DNA of 10,831 bases from Acinetobacter sp. (GTDB lineage Bacteria > Pseudomonadota > Gammaproteobacteria > Pseudomonadales > Moraxellaceae), in assembly GCA_030152605.1 (NCBI GenBank), contig JASLJB010000034.1:1-10831 (forward strand), written 5' to 3'. How positions within the stretch are numbered: position 1 is the first letter of the stretch; each line of letters starts with the position of its first letter. Of the stretch, positions 1 through 6,110 are shown piece after piece. The notes beneath the pieces were generated by a model. That model did not search any database. It saw only the letters and a program-made list of their open reading frames with translations, and was not told the origin of the DNA. A program made the position numbers and the translations under genes.

Positions 1-44
1 CCTCAGCCCTCAGCCCTCAGCCCTCAGCCCTCAGCCCTCAGCCC
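1..44. repeat. Heptanucleotide tandem repeat (CCTCAGC, 6 copies plus 2 bases) with G-quadruplex motif on the minus strand
   Basis: Six perfect head-to-tail copies of CCTCAGC run from the first base of the window, followed by a partial copy (CC). The array probably continues upstream. CCC tracts occur at 7-9, 14-16, 21-23, 28-30, 35-37 and 42-44, so the minus strand carries six GGG tracts separated by 4-nt CTGA loops. That fits the canonical four-tract G-quadruplex pattern. The plus strand has no stop codon within the array in any frame, while the minus strand meets TGA in every frame. The array is far more G/C-rich than the DNA that follows. Function is unknown. A 7-bp unit is prone to slipped-strand copy-number change. 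Confidence 0.95.
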
Positions 45-485
45 AACTTTATTTGAATGTTCAGTCAAAATGACATGCTCAGGCCAAGGCCAATTGTTCA
101 CTAAACACCCACCTTTCTTTACATTTAATTTCTTCTAAAATCCCTTCGCTCCTCTAAACTTAAATTAAATATTGCTTCAATCCATCGCAATGAATGATTG
201 CAATATCACTGGGTCTATATCGCACTAAACACATCAGTTTAAGTTCAAAACAAAACCGTACCTCGTCCTATATAAACATCAATATCATTATTTATAAGCA
301 ACGCAGTAAAACAACGCCAAAGCAAACTGTTCAATTCCATCGCAGCACCATTCAGCTGAATACAACCCAAAACATTAAAGCGATAAAACAGGATTAAGTT
401 TTGCATAGCGCGCTTTAATCAGCCTGCTTCAGCATGAAACTTTGTAATCCAAAACATCATTAAAATTAATATGAGGATGACTTAA
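45..485. other. A/T-rich non-coding stretch upstream of the OmpA-like gene
   Basis: About 440 bases without a convincing gene. The longest forward open frame (194-397) would encode a Lys/Asn/Thr/Ile-rich peptide, has no ribosome binding site and resembles no family I know. The stretch contains an imperfect hairpin at 169-206. The last part (about 380-485) should hold the promoter of the gene starting at 486, but I found no well-spaced -35/-10 pair that I would defend. AGGATG just before 486 is the ribosome binding site. Confidence 0.6.
169..206. other. Imperfect A/T-rich inverted repeat (hairpin)
   Basis: ATATTG (169-174) pairs with CAATAT (201-206), CAATC (178-182) with GATTG (196-200), and CAT (183-185) with ATG (190-192). 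That gives 14 base pairs interrupted by 3-nt unpaired stretches (175-177 and 193-195) and a 4-nt loop. There is no T-tract, so it does not look like an intrinsic terminator. It could be a protein-binding dyad or an RNA structure in a long leader, or chance in A/T-rich DNA. Confidence 0.4.
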
Positions 486-1112
486 ATGAAACAACCCAAC
501 CAAGAAATCATCGACCAGAAAATCATCAAAGAAAAAAAAGGCATGAACTGGCTATGGATTATTCTTCTACTCTTATTACTTGCACTCTTTGCATGGTGGA
601 TGTTCGGTCGAGACAGTCATGACAGCGATCGCGCAGCGAGTACGCAAAGCACCGAAACCCAAGCCATTGCCCCAGCCGATGAAGCGCAAGTCGCAGTACA
701 TGATCCTGAACAGATGAGTATCGCGGAACGGCTGAATGTGTATTTTGCCGATGCTTCACTCAATCAAAGTTCAGCGATGAATATCGATGCGGTTGACTTC
801 GCCTCTGAAAGCAGCACGCCCACCGTGAATGACCCAGCCGAAATTGCCAATCTTGCACAAGTTTTAAATCGTCATCCCAACAGCAGTATTGTTCTCAGAG
901 GTTATGCCGATGCCACTGGTCCTGACAGCCTGAACGACGCACTCTCGACGCAACGTGCTGAGGCGGTTAAAAACCTTTTAGTTGAACATCAGGTTGCGGC
1001 TGATCGAATCTCGATCGAAGGCAAAGGTGATCATAACCCGATTGCCACCAACCAAGATGCAGAAGGTCGAGATATGAATCGACGCGTGGTGCTGCGTGTG
1101 AATGGAAAATAA
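486..1112 (+). CDS. OmpA-like, membrane-anchored peptidoglycan-binding protein
   Basis: A 208-residue protein predicted to sit in the cell envelope and bind peptidoglycan. A short charged N-terminus (1-20) is followed by one hydrophobic segment (about 21-40) with no obvious signal-peptidase site, so it is probably an inner-membrane anchor with the rest in the periplasm. After a linker (41-80) comes an OmpA C-terminal domain, about 81-206, with GYADATG (139-145), an LSTQRAEAV helix (153-161), ISIEGKGD (175-182) and a final NRRVVLRV. Asp142 and Arg157 are spaced as in the diaminopimelate-binding Asp/Arg pair of Acinetobacter OmpA, so the pocket appears intact. The domain call is firm; the anchor is inferred. 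There is no beta-barrel, so it is not OmpA itself. AGGATG lies 7-8 bases before the ATG. It is the first of three co-directional genes, the others being stress-type proteins, which suggests an envelope-stress context. Confidence 0.88.
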   Translation: MKQPNQEIIDQKIIKEKKGMNWLWIILLLLLLALFAWWMFGRDSHDSDRAASTQSTETQAIAPADEAQVAVHDPEQMSIAERLNVYFADASLNQSSAMNIDAVDFASESSTPTVNDPAEIANLAQVLNRHPNSSIVLRGYADATGPDSLNDALSTQRAEAVKNLLVEHQVAADRISIEGKGDHNPIATNQDAEGRDMNRRVVLRVNGK

Positions 1113-1203
1113 TCCAACCGCAGTTGAGCTTGTCCACGCACCGTGTCCATTCACATCGATATTTTAATGAGTTTAATTGGTTTAGTTATTTGCTGGAGAT
1201 GAG

Positions 1204-1662
1204 ATGAACCCAGTCAATCAATCAGAAACATCATCAAGCAACATTGCTGAAAATATTGCTGAATTTGAATCTAAAGATAATGCGCAAATCAAACTCAGTG
1301 CTCATGCCGAATTTATTGAGCTTGAAAAACAGCGTGTTGTCACCGCTCGACACCAGATTCAAATCCAGACCAAGCGAGAGCAGCAACAGCTGCAACTGGC
1401 TTTAGAGCAGCGCAATGTCAAGGTCGAGGTGATTGCAGTCGGCGAATATGTCGATGCTATTCCTCAAATTGAAAAAAACGGCAGCGTGACCACGATTCCT
1501 GTTTTTGAAGAGCGGCTTGAGGTCGTGACAGTTAAACGCATATATCTCAAGGAGATGATCACGATTAGCGAACAAAGTACCGAACGGATTTACGAGCAAC
1601 AGATCGAGCTAAGAAAGCAACAAGTCCATGTTTCATTCCATCAAGTCGATAACCACAAGTGA
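1204..1662 (+). CDS. Small DUF2382 (YsnF/AvaK-type) protein
   Basis: A 152-residue, soluble, highly charged, Gln/Glu-rich protein with no signal peptide or membrane segment. From about residue 30 it resembles the DUF2382 family. The first half (about 33-88) ends in VEVIAVGEYVDAIPQ (74-88); the second (about 97-148) begins IPVFEERLEV (98-107) and continues with KRIYLKE (111-117), a beta-rich repeat typical of the family. It therefore looks like two tandem half-repeats. DUF2382 proteins have no known biochemical activity and often occur in bacterial stress or desiccation loci, so no specific function can be assigned. GGAG (1195-1198) is the ribosome binding site. The gene lies 91 bp after the OmpA-like gene and 9 bp before the next YsnF-domain gene, so it is almost certainly cotranscribed with the latter. 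Confidence 0.75.
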   Translation: MNPVNQSETSSSNIAENIAEFESKDNAQIKLSAHAEFIELEKQRVVTARHQIQIQTKREQQQLQLALEQRNVKVEVIAVGEYVDAIPQIEKNGSVTTIPVFEERLEVVTVKRIYLKEMITISEQSTERIYEQQIELRKQQVHVSFHQVDNHK

Positions 1663-1671
1663 GATATTCGA

Positions 1672-2505
1672 ATGTCAAATGAAAAGATCGTTACATTATT
1701 CGATAAATTAGCATATGCCCAAGCTGCTGAACGCAACCTGATCAAAGCGGGTTTTGATGAAGACGCGATTAGTTTGATCAAAAGCGATGATATTGATCCT
1801 GCTGAATTGGATGGAGAGCAAAGTTTCTGGAAATCTTTGTTTGGCAACACACTCACAGATGAAGATCGGGTCATCTACAGTAAAGCGATTCAAAACAATG
1901 GCACAGTCCTCACCGTTCATGTCGATGATGAACAGCGTGCCACAGCATTGGCTATTTTAAATCGCCAACAACTGTCAAATGAAAGCCAATATCAGCCTCA
2001 AGATCAGCTCACGCCGAACTTAGCCCATGCAGAGATCAGTCCTGAACATGCTGCCGCCTTGACTCAACAGCAACCTGCACACACAGCTCACTCAGATCGC
2101 CCTTACTTAACTGGGGACGAAACTCAAGATGAAATATTGCAATTGGCCAAAGAAGATCTTGAAGTTGGCAAGCGAATTGAAACTGAAGGTTCAAAACGCA
2201 TCCGTCGTTATGTGGTTGAAAATGATGTAACTCAACGCATTAACTTAAAAGCTCAGCATGCTGAAGTATTGCGTCGCAATGTTGATCATGCCGTAGCGGA
2301 AAACAACATCGACTGGAGTGACAAGGAAATTTCAGTTGAAGAATATACCGAAAAACCGGTTATCAATAAAAATGCCAAAATTGTTGAAGAGGTCTTGGTC
2401 AAGAAGGTCAACACCACGCATGATGAAGTCATTCACGATACGGTTCGGGAACAAAAAGTGGATGTCATTGATGATCTACATCCAGCGCCGCATCAGGCCA
2501 AATAA
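1672..2505 (+). CDS. YsnF/AvaK-domain protein with a general-stress-like N-terminal domain
   Basis: A 277-residue acidic, soluble protein in three parts. Residues about 4-97 (KIVTLFDKLAYAQAAERNL, then GFDEDAISLI) resemble the N-terminal alpha/beta domain of general stress proteins of the YflT/GsiB-associated type. Residues about 98-152 are a Gln/His/Pro-rich linker. Residues about 154-267 are a DUF2382/YsnF domain with LEVGKRIETEG (163-173), RRYVVENDVTQRINL (178-192), VEEYTEKPVINK (222-233), VEEVLVKK (238-245) and HDTVREQKVDV (255-265). The YsnF match is strong; the N-terminal assignment is weaker. No catalytic motif is visible, and the family is linked to stress without a known reaction. The ATG lies 9 bp after the preceding stop and the ribosome binding site is weak (GTGAG across that stop), which suggests translational coupling. 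It appears to be the last gene of the three-gene operon. Confidence 0.82.
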   Translation: MSNEKIVTLFDKLAYAQAAERNLIKAGFDEDAISLIKSDDIDPAELDGEQSFWKSLFGNTLTDEDRVIYSKAIQNNGTVLTVHVDDEQRATALAILNRQQLSNESQYQPQDQLTPNLAHAEISPEHAAALTQQQPAHTAHSDRPYLTGDETQDEILQLAKEDLEVGKRIETEGSKRIRRYVVENDVTQRINLKAQHAEVLRRNVDHAVAENNIDWSDKEISVEEYTEKPVINKNAKIVEEVLVKKVNTTHDEVIHDTVREQKVDVIDDLHPAPHQAK

Positions 2506-2681
2506 CAGTCAGACCTTAACAACTGCAACACCCTCGAAAAAAACCCCGAACACGCTCTAAAAAACGCTTTAAACAAAAACTTAAACTATCCAAGCAAATT
2601 CAACCTATACCTGCCACATGCGCTTTGATCAGTGCATGTGATAGGTAATCTGCATTTAATCTAGACACCCCTACTCAAATC
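2506..2681. other. Convergent intergenic region
   Basis: Non-coding spacer between the YsnF-domain gene (+) and the thioesterase gene (-), which face each other. Its main feature is the stem-loop at 2608-2647. The first part (2530-2590) is A-rich, with runs that read as T-tracts on the minus strand, but I see no G/C-rich stem next to them. Confidence 0.6.
2608..2647 (+). terminator. Long stem-loop after the stress operon (atypical terminator or 3' stabilising hairpin)
   Basis: Bases 2608-2624 pair with 2631-2647 to give a 17-position stem around a 6-nt loop (TTGATC), with 14 Watson-Crick pairs, two G-U pairs (2613/2642 and 2622/2633) and one C/A mismatch (2614/2641). The G-U pairs form only in plus-strand RNA; in minus-strand RNA they become A/C mismatches. 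This favours a role at the 3' end of the upstream plus-strand operon. No T-tract follows, so it is not a classical intrinsic terminator. It could act in mRNA 3'-end protection or Rho-dependent termination. Confidence 0.5.
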
Positions 2682-3110
2682 TTAATGCAGCACCGTTTTC
2701 TGTGGTGGAATCGAATAACTGCCCACCACATGCGCCACAGGCTCGGTCGAATCTGCCGAATAAATCCACACCTCACCCACCACCAAGGTTTTGCCGACTT
2801 TCATCAATTGGCATTTACCCAGTAGATCTTGGCCGCCAGAGGGTTTACGCAAAAAATTAATATTCATATTGGTGGTCACCGCCAACCCAATCAGGCCAAT
2901 TTCACCCAAGATCGCGACATACAAAGCAAAGTCAGCCAAGGTCATCATGGTTGGCCCAGACACCGTCCCGCCCGGACGCAGGTGATCGGCACTGATGCGA
3001 TAGCGCAGCGTCGCGCCGCGATCCACCACTTCTTCGATTTGGCACTGCTCTAAGCTTTGTGGGAACTCACGGTGTAGAAATTCCTCGATCTGTAATTGAC
3101 TGACTTTCAT
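2682..3110 (-). CDS. PaaI-like hotdog-fold thioesterase
   Basis: A 142-residue cytoplasmic protein of the size and motif pattern of PaaI/YbgC-type acyl-CoA thioesterases. The diagnostic block is HLRPGGTVSGPTMMTLAD (residues 43-60), an HGG-type substrate loop leading into the central hotdog helix with an acidic residue (Asp60). Then come TTNMNINFLRKP (79-90), the strand that usually lines the active site, and GKCQLMKVGKTLVVGEVWIY (98-117). The family hydrolyses acyl-CoA thioesters as homo-oligomers; the substrate cannot be read from the sequence. AGGA lies about 7 bases before the ATG on the minus strand. It is a single gene, separated from the upstream tmk operon by about 470 bp of repeat-rich DNA and a terminator-like hairpin. 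Confidence 0.85.
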   Translation of the reverse strand: MKVSQLQIEEFLHREFPQSLEQCQIEEVVDRGATLRYRISADHLRPGGTVSGPTMMTLADFALYVAILGEIGLIGLAVTTNMNINFLRKPSGGQDLLGKCQLMKVGKTLVVGEVWIYSADSTEPVAHVVGSYSIPPQKTVLH

Positions 3111-3162
3111 TGCACATCCTTGCGACGATTAAAATTCAATCTCCAACATAGGTAAAATCAGC

Positions 3163-3203
3163 TCAAAAAGAAAGGCTTAATTGAATTAAGCCTGTCTTTT
3201 CTT
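3163..3203 (-). terminator. Bidirectional intrinsic-terminator-like hairpin
   Basis: A perfect inverted repeat (3173-3182 with 3184-3193; in practice an 8-bp AGGCTTAA stem with a 5-nt loop) is flanked by A-rich DNA on the left and T-rich DNA on the right. Read leftward, the stem is followed by TTTCTTTTT; read rightward, by GTCTTTTCTT. The minus-strand version has the better T-tract. It would stop transcripts from pabC-mltG-tmk before they enter the thioesterase gene, whose start is about 50 bp further on. Confidence 0.6.
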
Positions 3204-3224
3204 CATTTATTAATTATGGATTCA

Positions 3225-3402
3225 TCAGTTAAGGATAGCGTAACTTCAAAAACTGAGTTGCTATATCACTTACTGCTCGTATCTTATGCTCAAAATCTCC
3301 CCTAACCCTAATGCCAGTCAGTTAAGGAAATTAGAACTTTAAAAGCTAAGTTTCCATACCACTTGCTGCACGTATCTTAAGCTTCAAATCTCCCCTAACC
3401 CC
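3225..3402. repeat. Diverged direct repeat, two 85-bp copies at 93-bp period
   Basis: Copy A (3225-3309) and copy B (3318-3402) align without gaps from TCAGTTAAGGA to ATCTCCCCTAACCC, about 68 of 85 positions identical by eye. Copy B runs into the palindromic element at 3386-3494. Copy A shares only the left end of that element (AAATCTCCCCTAACCC) and then diverges, as if it had lost the palindrome. This looks like two generations of the same intergenic repeat unit. Confidence 0.75.
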
Positions 3403-3494
3403 TCTTTGTCAAAGAGGGGAATTCCTATGAATTCAATATCATGTTGAATTCTGAGGCGCTCCTTCCTTTGAAAAAGGAAGGTTGGGATGGATTT
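3386..3494. repeat. Three-hairpin palindromic intergenic element (REP/MITE-like)
   Basis: The 109-bp unit has imperfect inverted ends: 3386-3407 against the reverse complement of 3473-3494, 15 of 22 identical, beginning AAATC and ending GATTT. Inside are three hairpins. Stem 1 is CCCCTCTTT/AAAGAGGGG (3399-3419, loop GTC, 9 bp perfect). Stem 2 is GAATTCAA/TTGAATTC (3429-3451, 7-nt loop). Stem 3 is CCTTCCTTT/AAAGGAAGG (3461-3481, loop GAA, 9 bp perfect). It resembles paired REP/BIME-type or small MITE-like repeats in design, has no coding capacity and shows no clear target-site duplication. It may also help end tmk transcripts. Confidence 0.75.
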
Positions 3495-3578
3495 AAAGCA
3501 AGGGCTTCATGTTGAAGTTATTTTCATAAAAGCATCATGAAAATTCACTTTACCCCCCTTCACTCATAGGCATCAACT

Positions 3579-4187
3579 TTATACTGAATCCTTCAAAAAA
3601 CTCAGCGCCTGTGCAAACACCTGATCCGGCCCTTGGCTGGCATCGAGGCGTTTAATCCGCTCCGGCGCTTGTTGATGTAGTTCAGCATAACCTGCACGTA
3701 CTTTGCCAAAGAATTCCATCTTCTCTTGTTCAAAGCGATCCAAGGCACCACGCTCGCGTGCCCGCGCCATACCGAGTTCAATCGGTGCATCCAACCAAAA
3801 GGTCAAATCCGGCATACGTGGCACAAAGGTTTGATTGAGCAAGGCCAGTTTTTCACGACTTAAACCACGGCCCGCACATTGGTAGGCAAAGCTGGCATCG
3901 GTAAAACGATCACACAGCACCACATCACCACGTTGCAACGCAGGCATGATCACGTTTTGAATATGTTGTGCCCGTGCGGCATACATCAGCAACAACTCGG
4001 TATCATGTCCCATCTTGTCGGCAGCATCATCGGCCAACAGCAATTGACGAATCTGCTCCGCCAATGGTGTGCCGCCCGGCTCACGGGTCAGTAACACCGC
4101 ATGCTGCTGCTCGACAAAATAGTCATAGAGTTTGCTAATCAGTGTGGTCTTCCCTACACCCTCGGTCCCCTCAAAACTGATAAACAT
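3579..4187 (-). CDS. tmk: Thymidylate kinase
   Basis: Phosphorylates dTMP to dTDP with ATP, an essential cytoplasmic step of dTTP synthesis. The 202-residue protein has the P-loop GTEGVGKT (7-14), REPGGT (35-40) in the dTMP site, the DRF motif (93-95) within LCDRFTDASFAYQ, and an Arg-rich LID region (about 141-155, ARARERGALDRFE). Length is normal for the family. I place the start at 4187 (MFISFEGTEG) because GGAG sits 5-6 bases before it and homologues begin there. An in-frame ATG at 4205 would add six residues and has no good ribosome binding site. It is the last gene of pabC-mltG-tmk, 32 bp after mltG. In E. coli holB follows tmk; here it does not. Confidence 0.95.
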   Translation of the reverse strand: MFISFEGTEGVGKTTLISKLYDYFVEQQHAVLLTREPGGTPLAEQIRQLLLADDAADKMGHDTELLLMYAARAQHIQNVIMPALQRGDVVLCDRFTDASFAYQCAGRGLSREKLALLNQTFVPRMPDLTFWLDAPIELGMARARERGALDRFEQEKMEFFGKVRAGYAELHQQAPERIKRLDASQGPDQVFAQALSFLKDSV

Positions 4188-4219
4188 CCTCACTCCTTCC
4201 TTCATGGTCTAGCACGAAC

Positions 4220-5275
4220 TTATTGTTTCGCACGAAGTACAGTCAAATATTCTTGAACCGCACGGTTATGGTCTGGCAAATTACTGGAAAATTTATGCCC
4301 GCCATTGCCGGTGGCCACAAAGTAGATCGCATCGGATTTGTCCGGATGCATCGCGGCTTCGATGGCTTTTTTGCTTGGCAATGCGATCGGTGTTGGCGGT
4401 AAGCCATGCATGGTATAGGTATTATAGGCAGTTGGGGTGCGTAGATCGTTGCGGGTGATCTTGCCCGTGTATTGCTCACCCATGCCATAAATCACGGTCG
4501 GATCGGTTTGCAAACGCATGCCAAGTCGTAGACGACGCACAAACACACCGGATACTTGGCGCAGCTCACGATCCAAACTGGTTTCTTTTTCAATGATCGA
4601 GGCCATGATCAAGGCTTCGTACTTATTTTTATAAGGTAAACCAGGTTCACGTTTTTCCCATGCCGTATCCAAGATCTTGACTTGACGTTGATACAAGTCT
4701 TTGAGGATCTGCTCATCACTGGCACCTTTGTCAAAGAAATACGTATCTGGTGCAAATAAACCTTCGATATGATCATAAGGAATATTCAAGCGCTTAATCA
4801 GCTCAGCCTGACTAAGTTGGCTGATTTGCTTGCTCACATAAGGATCTTTTTTCAGCGCCGCCAAGAGTTGTTTGCTGTTGGTGCCTTCAATCACCAAGAT
4901 GCGATTCATTTGCGCATTTTCAGCATTGGAAATCATGTCCAAGACTTGGCGGATATTCATACCCTGTCTGACTTCATACACCCCAGCCTTCATGCTGTCA
5001 TGGATAAAGAATTTGCGATAAATCTTCAGCACGATCGGGAACTGGACTTTGTTGTCTTTGGCCAACTGATCGATAAAACCGGTATAAGTTTCACCGTTGT
5101 TGATCAACAGTTTTTGTTTATTGCCCTGTACCGGATAGCTTTGCAACAAGCTCAGCTTGAGGACTACGCCACATGCGACCAAGATCGCCACACACAGCAG
5201 TAGAAAAATCTTCAACTTGGACTTTTTCGGGGAGGATTTTGATTTGGATTTTTGACTAGACGTTGTTTTCGACAT
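4220..5275 (-). CDS. mltG: Endolytic murein transglycosylase MltG
   Basis: A 351-residue inner-membrane lytic transglycosylase (YceG family) thought to cut nascent glycan strands and so limit their length. A Lys/Ser-rich cytoplasmic tail (1-20) precedes one transmembrane helix (about 22-42); the rest is periplasmic. A LysM-like part (about 55-120, with AGVYEVRQGMNIRQVL at 97-112) leads into the catalytic domain. There, ASIIEKET (225-232) carries the presumed catalytic Glu229, equivalent to E. coli Glu218. It is followed by LQTDPTVIYG (255-264), the conserved YNTY (284-287) and GLPPTPIALPS (291-301). Length is close to the E. coli protein. Its start overlaps the end of pabC by 20 bp in another frame and has no good ribosome binding site, which points to translational coupling. 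The pabC-mltG-tmk order is widely conserved. Confidence 0.95.
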   Translation of the reverse strand: MSKTTSSQKSKSKSSPKKSKLKIFLLLCVAILVACGVVLKLSLLQSYPVQGNKQKLLINNGETYTGFIDQLAKDNKVQFPIVLKIYRKFFIHDSMKAGVYEVRQGMNIRQVLDMISNAENAQMNRILVIEGTNSKQLLAALKKDPYVSKQISQLSQAELIKRLNIPYDHIEGLFAPDTYFFDKGASDEQILKDLYQRQVKILDTAWEKREPGLPYKNKYEALIMASIIEKETSLDRELRQVSGVFVRRLRLGMRLQTDPTVIYGMGEQYTGKITRNDLRTPTAYNTYTMHGLPPTPIALPSKKAIEAAMHPDKSDAIYFVATGNGGHKFSSNLPDHNRAVQEYLTVLRAKQ

Positions 5276-6110
5276 AAGAAGTTAAATGATCAAGTTGCAA
5301 AGTTTCAAATAGTTCAACACATGGCTGAACCGCTAAAGTACGGCGATTTAAACGGTGTGCGATTTTCATCGGCGTCAAAGCATTACAGAAAAATAAACTT
5401 TGAATCTGATCAATGTCTTGCCGATCGATAACAGCGTGAGTGCAGTGCAGTTGATGCTGTTGCATCCGCGCCAATATTTCAGCACGCATGACACCATGCA
5501 CGCCATTATAGCGAAGTTCTGGTGTAATCCATGCATCATTGATGCGAATAAAGCAATTACTGCTCACCCCTTCAACAATATGATTTTGCACATCACTGAC
5601 CAAAGCTTCAGCCCAACCCTGTTGATCCGCCTCGTGTTTAAGCATGACCTGCTCTAGACGATTCAAACTTTTCACCCCCACCAAGCTTGGCATACTCAAA
5701 CCAATCTGCTGCTGCAACATCCCAGTTTCAATCTGTTCCGGCACGGGGATGGACGGTTCTTGGCAAGCGTAAGCCGCTGGATAATAGTAAAGATAAATAT
5801 CCGCAGGCTGATCCGGCATGCTATAGCCGCGCCCACCGACGCCACGACTGATCAAAATCTTGACCACACCATGAATCGGACTGCTATTTTGTGCTTTTAA
5901 TTGCGAAATACTGCGTTGAATTAATGCAAAATCGACCTGTAAATTTAAACGCTCAGCGGCAAATTTCAGCCGCGCCCAATGCCGCGTTTTCAGCAGATAC
6001 AGGTCTTGAACCACGCGTATGGTGCTAAAACAACCATCTCCATAATGCAGCGCACGCTCGCTCAAGGCACAGGACTCTATCGGGATCGCATTTTTCAAAC
6101 ATTGCAGCAT
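5256..6110 (-). CDS. pabC: Aminodeoxychorismate lyase
   Basis: A PLP-dependent enzyme of fold type IV that converts 4-amino-4-deoxychorismate to p-aminobenzoate and pyruvate for folate synthesis. The 284-residue protein shows ALHYGDGCFSTIR (20-32), the phosphate/substrate loop RGVGGRGY (89-96), GVKSLNRLEQV (145-155) with the PLP-binding Lys147, and the conserved VEGVSSNCF (179-187) with Glu180. Related branched-chain and D-amino-acid transaminases share the fold, but the motif spelling and the neighbouring mltG and tmk favour PabC. The ATG at 6110 has only a weak ribosome binding site. It is the first gene of the leftward operon and is divergent from sbp across a 181-bp A/T-rich gap. Confidence 0.93.
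   Translation of the reverse strand: MLQCLKNAIPIESCALSERALHYGDGCFSTIRVVQDLYLLKTRHWARLKFAAERLNLQVDFALIQRSISQLKAQNSSPIHGVVKILISRGVGGRGYSMPDQPADIYLYYYPAAYACQEPSIPVPEQIETGMLQQQIGLSMPSLVGVKSLNRLEQVMLKHEADQQGWAEALVSDVQNHIVEGVSSNCFIRINDAWITPELRYNGVHGVMRAEILARMQQHQLHCTHAVIDRQDIDQIQSLFFCNALTPMKIAHRLNRRTLAVQPCVELFETLQLDHLTSYVENNV

Larger units (their letters stand above)
3111..3578. other. Repeat-rich non-coding region between tmk and the thioesterase gene
   Basis: About 470 bases with no plausible gene in either strand. From left to right it holds a terminator-like hairpin (3163-3203), two diverged copies of an 85-bp sequence at 93-bp spacing (3225-3309 and 3318-3402), a three-hairpin palindromic element (3386-3494), and two small hairpins near the end of tmk: CTTCA/TGAAG around 3505-3517, and TTTTCAT (3521-3527) with ATGAAAA (3537-3543). 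The promoter of the leftward thioesterase gene should lie between 3111 and about 3170, but no clear hexamers stand out. Confidence 0.7.

Noticed and set aside
1..44. CRISPR array
   Set aside because: The unit is 7 bp with no spacers; this is a simple tandem repeat.
1..138. Forward frame open from the window start through the heptamer repeat to TAA at 136
   Set aside because: Only 45 codons are visible, with a low-complexity start and no homology I can recognise. It cannot be called a gene tail without upstream sequence, so it is kept only as an alternative in the repeat finding.
194..397. 67-codon forward open frame in the leader region
   Set aside because: It has no ribosome binding site, a composition typical of A/T-rich non-coding DNA (Asn, Lys, Thr, Ile), no recognisable domain, and it overlaps the hairpin at 169-206.
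3399..3494. Complete insertion sequence or transposon
   Set aside because: The element is only about 109 bp, has no coding capacity and no clear target-site duplication; it is better described as a small palindromic repeat.
4769..5203. 144-codon open frame opposite mltG
   Set aside because: It is a shadow of the conserved mltG coding frame with no motif or ribosome binding site.
3579..6110. Unusual operon because holB is missing after tmk
   Set aside because: Loss or relocation of holB from this cluster is common outside the enterics, and the rest of the order is conserved.
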